NCBI GenBank assembly: GCA_002452325.1
Contig: DKFG01000138.1
Location: forward strand, 1-7,253
Direction of reading: 5' to 3'
Origin: Geobacter sp. UBA6802
GTDB lineage: Bacteria > Desulfobacterota > Desulfuromonadia > Geobacterales > Pseudopelobacteraceae
Length of the DNA stretch: 7,253 nt
Positions 1-6,500 of the stretch are shown one piece after another; the stretch's first letter is position 1; each line of letters starts with the position of its first letter. The notes under the pieces were generated by a model. That model searched no databases. It saw only the letters and a list, made by a program, of their open reading frames with translations, and was not told the origin of the DNA. A program made the position numbers and the translations under genes.

Positions 1-404
1 CAGCCGGCCTGCTTGCAGCCTTCGGCAATCCCCGCCACGATCTGGGTCGCCTTGTCGGGATCCAAATGCCCCGTGGCCAGGTAATCCAGGAAAAAGAGCG
101 GTTCCGCACCCTGCACAATGATGTCGTTGACGCACATCGCCACCAGATCGATGCCGACCGTGTCGTGTTTGTCAGCCAGAAAGGCCAGTTTGAGCTTGGT
201 GCCGACACCATCGGTGCCGGAGACCAGTACCGGGTTTTTGTATTTGTTTGAGTTCAGCGAAAACAGTCCGCCAAAACCGCCCAATTCGGTCATTACCTCA
301 GGCCGGAAGGTCGATTTTACCAGTGGCTTGATCATCTGAACAAAGCTGTTACCGGCTGCTATGTCAACGCCGGCCTCCTTGTACGTTGCGCGTGGTGTGG
401 TCAC
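1..404 (-). CDS. purM: Phosphoribosylformylglycinamidine cyclo-ligase (AIR synthetase), N-terminal part, cut by the window edge
   Basis: PurM makes aminoimidazole ribonucleotide (AIR) from FGAM with ATP, the fifth step of de novo purine synthesis, in the cytoplasm. The first 134 codons are visible; the E. coli enzyme has about 345 residues, so roughly 60% lies beyond position 1. The translation carries hallmark PurM segments: YKEAGVDIAAGN near residues 8-19, RPEVMTELGGFGG near 34-46, SGTDGVGTK at 62-70 (glycine-rich nucleotide-binding region) and VNDIIVQGAEPLFFLDY at 92-108. The start is GTG at 404, chosen because AAGGAG (413-418 on the plus strand as CTCCTT) sits 8 nt upstream and because it matches the usual PurM N-terminus. 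The gene is transcribed divergently from the lytic transglycosylase gene. No frameshift is seen. Family assignment is secure; only the missing C-terminus is unknown. Confidence 0.97.
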   Translation of the reverse strand, partial: MTTPRATYKEAGVDIAAGNSFVQMIKPLVKSTFRPEVMTELGGFGGLFSLNSNKYKNPVLVSGTDGVGTKLKLAFLADKHDTVGIDLVAMCVNDIIVQGAEPLFFLDYLATGHLDPDKATQIVAGIAEGCKQAG

Positions 405-412
405 GGATACGG

Positions 413-418
413 CTCCTT
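413..418 (-). promoter_or_regulatory. Ribosome binding site of purM
   Basis: The minus strand reads AAGGAG, 8 nt before the GTG codon at 404. It decides this non-ATG start: no in-frame ATG with a comparable site lies nearby. Confidence 0.85.
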
Positions 419-456
419 GTCTGTCTGCAAAAACCGGCAGCGATCTACTCTGGTTG

Positions 457-470
457 GAAAGGTACCTTTC
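457..470. promoter_or_regulatory. Perfect 14-bp palindrome over the purM -10/start region, candidate operator
   Basis: GAAAGGTACCTTTC is identical to its reverse complement. It overlaps the predicted -10 of purM (467-472) and its expected transcription start (about 460), where a bound repressor would block initiation. The half-site GAAAGGT recurs at 512-518, inside ACCT-GAA-AGGT (508-518). The binding protein is unknown; calling it an operator is inference from position and symmetry. Confidence 0.4.
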
Positions 471-495
471 TAGCCAATCAGTCTGCAAAAGTCAA
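467..495 (-). promoter_or_regulatory. Predicted sigma70-type promoter of purM
   Basis: On the minus strand TTGACT (490-495, 5 of 6 to TTGACA) is followed after exactly 17 bp by TAGAAA (467-472, 4 of 6 to TATAAT). Transcription would start near 460, giving a leader of about 55 nt before the GTG start. Spacing and orientation fit purM. This rests on consensus matching only. Confidence 0.6.
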
Positions 496-535
496 TCAGC
501 TCGCAGTACCTGAAAGGTGACAAGGCAGTTTAGAC

Positions 536-566
536 TTGACAGGGGTGCTGTTTTTGCCGTTATTGT
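536..566 (+). promoter_or_regulatory. Possible promoter of the transglycosylase-pgsA-kamA operon
   Basis: A perfect -35 hexamer TTGACA lies at 536-541. The best -10 is TATTGT at 561-566 (4 of 6) after a long 19-bp spacer. An overlapping alternative is a sigma54-like GG (544-545) and GC (556-557) pair with the correct 12-nt offset, but the surrounding bases match poorly. Either would start transcription very near the ATG at 576. Confidence 0.35.
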
Positions 567-575
567 AGCACTATC

Positions 576-1172
576 ATGGGCTTGAGTTATGCATGGTATA
601 CACGTCTGATCAGCCTGTTGCTGTTCGGACTCTTTGCAGCGCCGGTATCAGCCACGGCTGACATCTATCGCTATGAGGATGAAGAAGGGGTGTTGCACTT
701 TACGGATGCCCCGACTCATAAGCAGTTCAAGATCTTTTTGCGTGATCTCCGTAAGGACAAGCAGTTACGTACCCGCTTCAGGGTGGCCTCCCGCAATCCC
801 CAGGAGTTTGAGCATCTGATTACGGCTGCTTCGGCAAAGTATGGGGTAAGCGCTTCTCTGATCAGGGCAGTGATTTTGGCTGAATCCGGCTACAATCCTC
901 AGGCTGTATCCCGTGCCGGTGCTGGTGGTCTGATGCAGCTGATGCCGGGTACTGCCAGGCAGCTGAAGGTGACTGACCGCTTCGACCCCGGTCAGAACGT
1001 GGATGGCGGAGTGCGTTATCTCAAGTTTCTTCTGGATACCTTTAAAGGGGATGTCTCCCTTGCCCTTGCCGCTTACAACGCCGGACTTTCCAAGGTTGCT
1101 AGATATGGCGGTATTCCCCCCTATGAGGAGACCCGTACCTATGTCAGCCGCGTCCTTGCTAACATGAGATAA
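576..1172 (+). CDS. Secreted lytic transglycosylase (SLT domain) with DUF4124-like N-terminus
   Basis: This 198-residue protein probably cleaves the MurNAc-GlcNAc bond of peptidoglycan in the periplasm, releasing 1,6-anhydro-muropeptides. A signal peptide covers about residues 1-26: Arg10, a leucine-rich core, then PVSA as a likely cleavage site. Residues about 27-46 (ADIYRYEDEEGVLHFTDAP) resemble the DUF4124 segment common on exported proteins. The SLT fold spans about 77-195, with the catalytic glutamate E103 in AESGYNP, then GLMQLMPGTA (118-127) and AYNAG (166-170), all typical of the Slt70/MltE-like family. ATG 576 is the only credible start, as an in-frame stop lies at 537-539, but it lacks a clear Shine-Dalgarno sequence. 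pgsA begins 5 nt after the stop, suggesting co-transcription. The substrate and exact subfamily are not resolved. Confidence 0.9.
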   Translation: MGLSYAWYTRLISLLLFGLFAAPVSATADIYRYEDEEGVLHFTDAPTHKQFKIFLRDLRKDKQLRTRFRVASRNPQEFEHLITAASAKYGVSASLIRAVILAESGYNPQAVSRAGAGGLMQLMPGTARQLKVTDRFDPGQNVDGGVRYLKFLLDTFKGDVSLALAAYNAGLSKVARYGGIPPYEETRTYVSRVLANMR

Positions 1173-1177
1173 CCGCT

Positions 1178-1765
1178 ATGTCCACCTATCATCCGATCTT
1201 TAATCCTCCCAACATCCTGACCCTGTTCAGGATCGCCTGTATTCCGCTGATGATGGTACTGTTGCTCTCTTCCAGCAAGGAGACCTGCTTCTGGGCTACT
1301 GCAGTCTTTGCCGTTGCAACGGCAACTGATTGGGTGGACGGACATCTGGCCCGCAGAATGGGGATTGAAACGGTGTTCGGCAAGTTTCTGGATCCGATAG
1401 CCGACAAGCTGATCGTCACTGCAGCACTGATCATGATGCTGCCGTTTAACTGGATACCTGCCTGGACTGTGTTTGTGATTCTGGCACGTGAGATTGTTAT
1501 TACGGGCCTGCGCAGTATCGCCTCAAGTGAGGGGATTGTGATTCAGGCATCTGATTTGGGAAAATACAAGACTATCTTTCAGGTCACCGCTATTATCGGC
1601 CTGATGCTGCACTATGATTACCACTGGTTTTTCGGGGTAAACCACCCGCTCTTGATTGTTAATATGCACAATGCCGGTATGTTCTTCTACTGGATCGCCT
1701 TTGTCCTTACCGTCTGGTCAGGGGTTGATTATCTGGCCAAATTCATCAAGGTGATTGCTCGTTAA
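1178..1765 (+). CDS. pgsA: CDP-diacylglycerol-glycerol-3-phosphate 3-phosphatidyltransferase
   Basis: PgsA transfers the phosphatidyl group from CDP-diacylglycerol to glycerol 3-phosphate, giving phosphatidylglycerophosphate, the committed step to phosphatidylglycerol and cardiolipin, in the inner membrane. The 195 residues match the usual family length. The N-terminus NPPNILTLFRIACIP is typical of PgsA. The CDP-alcohol phosphotransferase signature is complete: D51, D54-G55, A58-R59, G68, D72 and D76, the aspartates binding divalent metals. Several hydrophobic segments (about 20-31, 39-50, 78-105, 133-147, 165-182) fit a six-helix membrane enzyme. The ATG lies 5 nt after the preceding stop and has only a weak upstream GAGA, so translational coupling is likely. 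Its stop overlaps the kamA start as TAATG. Phosphatidylserine synthase is a related alternative, but the N-terminal motif and size favour PgsA. Confidence 0.93.
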   Translation: MSTYHPIFNPPNILTLFRIACIPLMMVLLLSSSKETCFWATAVFAVATATDWVDGHLARRMGIETVFGKFLDPIADKLIVTAALIMMLPFNWIPAWTVFVILAREIVITGLRSIASSEGIVIQASDLGKYKTIFQVTAIIGLMLHYDYHWFFGVNHPLLIVNMHNAGMFFYWIAFVLTVWSGVDYLAKFIKVIAR

Positions 1766-2781
1766 TGCAGGTGTCTCCCACGATCTCCCTGGTGGAGCTC
1801 GCCGCACGATTCCAGCTTGATCCCCAGCCGTTTCAGCAGGTTGCATCCCGTTATCCCTGCCGTATTACCCGTTATTATGCCGACTTGATCAGCGCACCTG
1901 GTGATCCGATCTGGCGCCAGTGTGTGCCCTCAGCTGAGGAGCTGCAGGATGATGCACAACTGCCGGATCCGCTGGAAGAAGAGCGTTTAAGCCCGGTACC
2001 GGGGCTGATCCACCGCTACCCTGACCGGGTGGTGCTGCTGGTGTCCAATCAGTGTGCGGTCTATTGCCGCTTTTGTATGCGCAAGCGTAAGGTCGGATGC
2101 GGTATGCAGCCATTCGATCTGCAAGCTGCCATTGACTATCTGTCGGCAAACAGCGGTGTGCGTGATCTGGTGTTGTCCGGCGGTGATCCGCTGTTGTTGC
2201 CGGATGATGAGCTTGCCCGGCTGCTGACAGCCCTGCGGCGTATCCCCCATCTTGAGATCATCAGGATCGGCAGCCGGGTACCGGTGACCGACCCTGAACG
2301 GATCACCCCGCAGTTGTGCGCGATCCTGTCGGCACACCATCCACTCTACCTGAATACCCATTTTAATCATCCACAGGAATTGACCGACCAAGCGGCCCAG
2401 GCCTGCAGTCTGCTTGCCGGAGCAGGAATTGTGCTGGGTAACCAGACCGTGTTGCTGAAAGGGGTCAATGATGATCAGGAAATTTTGCAGCGGCTGTTTT
2501 GCGGGCTGTTGCGGATACGGGTGCGGCCCTACTACCTGCACCAGATGGATCTGGTGCAGGGAACAGGACATTTCAGGACCGATCTGGTGCAGGGCAGACA
2601 GCTGATCGGGGCACTCAGGGGCAGGGTTTCCGGTATGGCGATTCCCCATTTTGTGGTGGATCTTGCCGGTGGCAAGGGGAAGGTGCCGCTTCTGCCCGAG
2701 TCGCTGCACCGTGATGCGCAGGGCTGGATCATTTCTGCACCGGGTGGTGAACCGGTCAGATATACTGATCCGGGCTGCTGA
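1765..2781 (+). CDS. KamA-family radical SAM lysine 2,3-aminomutase-like protein (LAM or EpmB-type)
   Basis: The family uses S-adenosylmethionine, a [4Fe-4S] cluster and PLP to move an amino group from carbon 2 to carbon 3 of lysine. EpmB acts this way in the pathway that lysylates elongation factor P. The cluster motif CAVYCRFC (C97, C101, C104) is intact, followed by SGGDPLLL (138-145), NQTVLLKGVND (226-236) and PYYLHQMD (255-262). Against classical lysine aminomutase, K306 in GGKGKVPL is the expected PLP lysine. D262 and D299 sit at the spacing of the two lysine-binding aspartates (37 apart; D299 is 7 before the lysine). The 338 residues match EpmB (about 342), not classical enzymes (about 416), and the C-terminal zinc-cysteine cluster is missing. 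The start shares one base with the pgsA stop; AAGGTG 11 nt upstream may serve as ribosome site. Substrate, free lysine or an EF-P-related one, is undecided. Confidence 0.88.
   Translation: MQVSPTISLVELAARFQLDPQPFQQVASRYPCRITRYYADLISAPGDPIWRQCVPSAEELQDDAQLPDPLEEERLSPVPGLIHRYPDRVVLLVSNQCAVYCRFCMRKRKVGCGMQPFDLQAAIDYLSANSGVRDLVLSGGDPLLLPDDELARLLTALRRIPHLEIIRIGSRVPVTDPERITPQLCAILSAHHPLYLNTHFNHPQELTDQAAQACSLLAGAGIVLGNQTVLLKGVNDDQEILQRLFCGLLRIRVRPYYLHQMDLVQGTGHFRTDLVQGRQLIGALRGRVSGMAIPHFVVDLAGGKGKVPLLPESLHRDAQGWIISAPGGEPVRYTDPGC
2535..2560. repeat. Near-perfect 26-bp inverted repeat inside kamA
   Basis: CCTGCACCAGAT (2535-2546) and its exact reverse complement ATCTGGTGCAGG (2549-2560) are separated by only GG. 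A folded RNA would have about ten paired bases and a short loop. It lies in codons for YLHQMDLVQG, which includes the predicted substrate aspartate D262. Confidence 0.8.
2548..2594 (+). repeat. 14-bp in-frame direct repeat inside kamA
   Basis: GATCTGGTGCAGGG occurs at 2548-2561 and again at 2581-2594, 33 bp (11 codons) apart and in the same frame, coding DLVQG at residues 262-266 and 273-277. The first copy is also the right arm of the inverted repeat at 2535-2560. Confidence 0.8.
2752..2773. terminator. Weak hairpin at the convergent gene junction, possible transcription barrier
   Basis: CCGGTCAG (2752-2759) can pair with CTGA-T-CCGG (2765-2773) around an ATATA loop, giving an 8-bp stem with one bulged T. 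It lies in the last codons of kamA, just before the convergent stop of the kinase gene. No T-run follows on either strand, so it is not a canonical intrinsic terminator; a role in bidirectional stopping is a guess. Confidence 0.25.
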
Positions 2782-2784
2782 TGG

Positions 2785-3219
2785 TTAGCGATAGCGCTTG
2801 CGCATCTCAAGCACGTTACCGCTCTCTGTAGGATGATACTCAACCGAATCCATTAGTGAACGGATGATGAAGAGGCCCCGGCCATGTTCATCAAGGGCAT
2901 CCTCGCCCTTCTTTGAATCAAGGGCCGTCTGTGTCAGATCAAATCCCCGGCCATGGTCAAAAACCTGCATCAGGATCTCGTTGTCGCTGATAGTGATCCT
3001 GATCTGAACAATCTCTTCGGGATTGTTCTCATTGGCATGCCGAATGGCGTTCACCAAGGCTTCGGTCAGTACCACATTCAGGTGATTGGCCAATGTTTCC
3101 CGGTCACCCACGTACCCCTCCACCTGGGCGATCAGTTCTTCGCTGATCCTGCCGATCAGGCTTAAGTAGCGTGTCTGGTTCGGTACCCTGATCTCCAGCT
3201 CAATCTGGTTTTTTTTCAT
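2785..3219 (-). CDS. RsbW/SpoIIAB-like anti-sigma factor, HATPase serine kinase
   Basis: This 144-residue cytoplasmic protein fits the GHKL-fold kinases that phosphorylate a STAS switch protein and sequester an output partner, classically a sigma factor. The N-box is LTEALVNAIRHAN, with E53 and N57 as expected ATP/magnesium residues. The G1 box is VFDHGRGFD (D88, G90, G92), and the G2 region is EHGRGLFIIRSLMD (G113, G115). The ATG at 3219 is preferred over an ATG 66 nt upstream: it has GGAG 6 nt before it, gives a normal family N-terminus, and lies 22 nt after the STAS gene, whereas the longer start would overlap that gene. Eight consecutive A residues directly follow the start. As the last gene of the operon, it is the expected kinase for the adjacent STAS protein. 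The target it sequesters is not encoded here. Confidence 0.88.
   Translation of the reverse strand: MKKNQIELEIRVPNQTRYLSLIGRISEELIAQVEGYVGDRETLANHLNVVLTEALVNAIRHANENNPEEIVQIRITISDNEILMQVFDHGRGFDLTQTALDSKKGEDALDEHGRGLFIIRSLMDSVEYHPTESGNVLEMRKRYR
3209..3216 (-). repeat. A8 homopolymer directly after the kinase start codon
   Basis: The coding strand reads ATG then eight A, then CCAG (M-K-K-N-Q). Gain of one A would put a stop at codon 7; loss of one would put it at codon 19. It could permit slippage, or simply be an A-rich early coding region that favours translation. Confidence 0.6.
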
Positions 3220-3241
3220 TGCGCACTCCGGTTTTGTCCTT

Positions 3242-3577
3242 TCAGAACGCGTCAATTGCCTCATCAACTGTCTGGTAGATATCAAAGACGCGGTGCAGTC
3301 TGGTCAGTTCAAACATCGATTTTACCTGACTCTGCAGACTTGACAGCTTCAGCTCTGCCTGGCGTGACGAGGCGTTTTTAAAGCCTGATACCAGGGCACC
3401 CAATCCGGAACTGTCAATAAAACGGACTTCCTTGAGATCCACCACCACGCTGGTCTTGCCCTCGTTAAACAGGCGTCCCAGTTCCTGTTTCAGGTTCTCT
3501 GAATTGTGGGCATCAAGACGCTCCTCCTTGACCACCACCACCATTACGTTGCCGGTTTCTTCAATCTTCATGTTCAT
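3242..3577 (-). CDS. STAS-domain anti-anti-sigma factor (RsbV/SpoIIAA-like)
   Basis: This 111-residue single-domain STAS protein is the predicted phosphorylation switch of the circuit. Unphosphorylated, it should bind the HATPase kinase and free the kinase's sequestered partner; phosphorylated, it should be inactive. The conserved loop FIDSSGLGALV (residues 53-63) carries two serines, S56 and S57, one of which is the expected phosphosite. VVVVVKEERLDAHNSENLKQEL near 12-33 is a typical N-terminal STAS strand-helix. The first ATG (3577) is chosen because AAAGGAGT (3585-3592) lies 7 nt upstream; M3 is a less likely alternative. The gene starts 15 nt after the stop of the phosphatase gene, whose last bases lie next to this ribosome site. 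Pairing with both neighbours follows from established partner-switching systems and operon order. Confidence 0.92.
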   Translation of the reverse strand: MNMKIEETGNVMVVVVKEERLDAHNSENLKQELGRLFNEGKTSVVVDLKEVRFIDSSGLGALVSGFKNASSRQAELKLSSLQSQVKSMFELTRLHRVFDIYQTVDEAIDAF

Positions 3578-3584
3578 GGTCTGT

Positions 3585-3592
3585 ACTCCTTT
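3585..3592 (-). promoter_or_regulatory. Strong ribosome binding site of the STAS gene
   Basis: AAAGGAGT on the minus strand, 7 nt before the ATG at 3577 and immediately beside the TAG of the upstream gene. It is the strongest such site in the operon, consistent with a need for more switch protein than phosphatase. Confidence 0.8.
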
Positions 3593-6500
3593 CTAGGCGA
3601 CTATTTTCATCACAACCAACGAGATATCATCCTGTGGTGTGGCGCTGCTGGTGTAGCTGTTTACCAGTTCATGGAACGAATCAGCCAGGGCATCAACCGG
3701 CAATGAGTTCTGGTCACCCAGATGCAGGCAGACGGCCTCAATGCCTAGTAATTCTCCACTGGCAGAGGTTGCTTCCGGTATACCGTCAGTGTAGAACAGC
3801 AGCGTATCCCCCATTTTCAGGGTGATGGTGCGCTCCTCAAAGACCATAGAGGGTTTGATTCCCAGGATCATTCCCTCAGCATCAAGCTCCTGGCAGCTCT
3901 GTTGGCCGAAACGATGCAGCAGAGGCATATTGTGACCGGCATTGGCGTATGACAGACGACCGGTGGCGGTGCTGTAGCGGGCATAGAACATGGTGATGAA
4001 CAGTTCGGCCCTGGTCAGATCTTCGTACAGCATACTGTTGAGTGTGTTCAGGATGCTACTGGGACTGGCAGCGTTGCCGGCATGGGCCCGCAGGAGTGTG
4101 CGAACCTCTGCCATGATCAGCGCAGCTCCGACGCTGTGACCTGAGACATCGGCGATCAGCAGGTCAATGGTATGGTCGTCACGCTTGAAAAAGTCATAGT
4201 AATCGCCCCCCACATGGGCGGCGGGCCAGCAACGTCCTGCCAGCTCGACTCCGAACAGCTCCGGCGGCTGTGCCGGTAAGAGTGACAGCTGAATCTGCTC
4301 GGCGATCTCCATATCACGCTTTACCCGCGCATTTGTCAGCTGGGCCTGTTCCTTTTCCTTACGCTCACGATCTTTGGCTTGCATCTCACTGACAATCCTG
4401 GCTGCCTGGGCCAGCTGACCGGTCAGGCTGCTGAGCAGGCCAATAAACTCTTCGGTAAAGAGGCCGACAATGGTCTTGGAGTAGACCGAAAGTACCCCCA
4501 GGCTCTCTTCTCCCTCACGGAAAATCGGAATATGGGCAAAGGAGACAAATCCTTCGCCAGCGGTCTTGGGCATGGCAATGATATCTTCCAGGTTCTTGAT
4601 GTCATTTACAAAATGAGTCTCCTGGTCGATCATGGCCATTTTGATGTACGGATCGTTTTCCTGATGCCAATGTTCCGGTGTGATCGGGCGACGATCAGTC
4701 CCCTGGTAGCTCTGCACGGTCAGCGGCTCGTCACTGCTGGAGCGAATCTGGATCAGTGCTACATCAAGTTTGAATTCTTTCAGGAGCAGTTGTAGCAGTT
4801 CATCCATAATAGTCTGCAGATCAAGGGTACGGTTGATGATTTCCGAGGCCTTGAGTCGGACGTAGAGCGCCTCTCGACTCTGGTCCAGAGATGCCCTGAC
4901 CGTGCTGAAGATGTCGTACACCGATTCCATTCGGCTACCCATGTCGGACAGGTAGCTGTCCATGATAGCCCCGGCAGCAGCAGCACCGACTGAACCGGCC
5001 AGGGTTCGTTCGACAAACCGTTTCATGGCAGGCAGTTCAAACTCAGGTACCAGGGTCTGGTCTTCCAGATTGCGACCTTTCAGGTAGCCTGCCATGACTT
5101 TTTGGGCCTCACCAGGACCGATGAACTTACCCATGAGCGCAATGAACTGCGGTATGGTGACCGGCTTTGATAGCCGTTTTGCCTCAATCTTTTCCTTGCG
5201 CCGCTCTACCTCAAACTTGCCGATGAATCGGCGTACCTGCTCCTTCTCTACCTCTCCCTGAGGCAGGATCAGTGAACAGACTAGATAGGCGCCGATATTG
5301 AACAGCATGCTCCAGAACAGGGAATGGCTCCACATATCCATGCCGGTCAGGCCAAACAGGGCAGTCGGTTTGAGCAGAGACTGGCCGAACAGGCCCTGCT
5401 GAATAATTTTGCAGTCAGGGTCTGCGGCAAAAAAGGAGGGGAGCAGCAAGGTGTAGAACCAGACCAGAAATCCCAACAGCATACCGGTGATGGCACCGGA
5501 CTTGTTACCGCGCTGCCAATACAGCCCCCCCAACAAAGCCGGCAGAAACTGTATGGCCGCCAGGAACGAAATCAACCCCATATTGACCAGCATGAAGGTG
5601 TCGCCAACGGCCCGGTAGTAGAAATAGCCCAGAAATACCACCATGAAGATGGCCAGCCGTTTCAGGTTGATCAACAGCAAGGGGAACCATTGTTTGGGGG
5701 TGATCCTGACGATAATCGGCATGAACAGGTTGTTCAGCAGCATGGTGGAGATGGCCACCGACTCAATCATCACCATGCCGGCAGCTGCTGAAAGCCCCCC
5801 TAAAAAGGCCAGTAGTGCAATGGAACTGTTGCCTGCCGACAGGGGGAGACTGATCACATAGTAGTCGGCACCGGCATTACCACCATAATAGAGGATACCG
5901 GCCAGCGCGATCGGCATGATAAACAGGTTAATCAGAAACAGGTAGGCCGGAAAAAGCCACATTGCTTTACCAATATGCTTGAGATCAGCGTTTTCAATTA
6001 CCAATACATGGAACTGGCGGGGCAGCAGGATGATCGCCCCCATGGAGAGCAGCAGCATGGTGGAAGAGGGAATGAAGCCGGTATCCTGCTCTTGATGCAG
6101 CGTGAAAAGCCGTTCAAACAGTTCGGGGAAACGTGTCTGAAACTGGTGCAGGATGTCGCCGAATCCGTCAAACATGAACCAAGTGACGAAGATGCCGACA
6201 CCAATCAGGCTGATCAGCTTGATGACCGACTCAAAGGCCACAGCGGCGATCAGCCCTTCGTGGCGCTCGGCAGAGGGGAGGCGGCGGGCGCCAAAGATGA
6301 CGCCAAAGACAGCAAGCAGCAGTGCCAGGGTCAGGCCGGTCGGTACTGAAACAGCTGCATCAGAACCGGGTAACAAAAACGTGCGGTCAGTGACACCGCT
6401 GACCAGGGTGAATGAGGTGACTACTGCCTTGATCTGCAGGGCGATGTATGGCATGACACCCAGTACAGCAATCAGGGTGACCAGTGAACCGAGCAGTTGG

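Larger units (their letters stand above)
423..505. repeat. Short direct repeats around the purM promoter
   Basis: GTCTGCAAAA occurs exactly at 423-432 and 481-490. A second pattern, CAATCAG-nnn-GCA, occurs at 475-487 and 493-505, offset by 18 bp, with the second copy overlapping the -35 box. They may be regulator contacts or chance; no known family motif is recognised. Confidence 0.35.

Noticed and set aside
66..339. Plus-strand open frames near the left edge
   Set aside because: They are antisense to purM, which is identified by several conserved segments.
544..557. Sigma54 promoter upstream of the transglycosylase gene
   Set aside because: The GG and GC are correctly spaced, but most other consensus positions fail (GTGCTG instead of GCACG), so it is kept only as an alternative.
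1987..2709. Long open frame (240 codons) antisense to kamA
   Set aside because: It lies fully opposite a well-supported enzyme gene, has low-complexity His/Gln-rich composition typical of antisense frames, and shows no recognisable domain.
3220..3285. Longer N-terminus for the RsbW-like kinase starting at 3285
   Set aside because: It would overlap the STAS gene by about 44 nt, adds residues not typical of the family, and the ATG at 3219 has a GGAG site 6 nt upstream.
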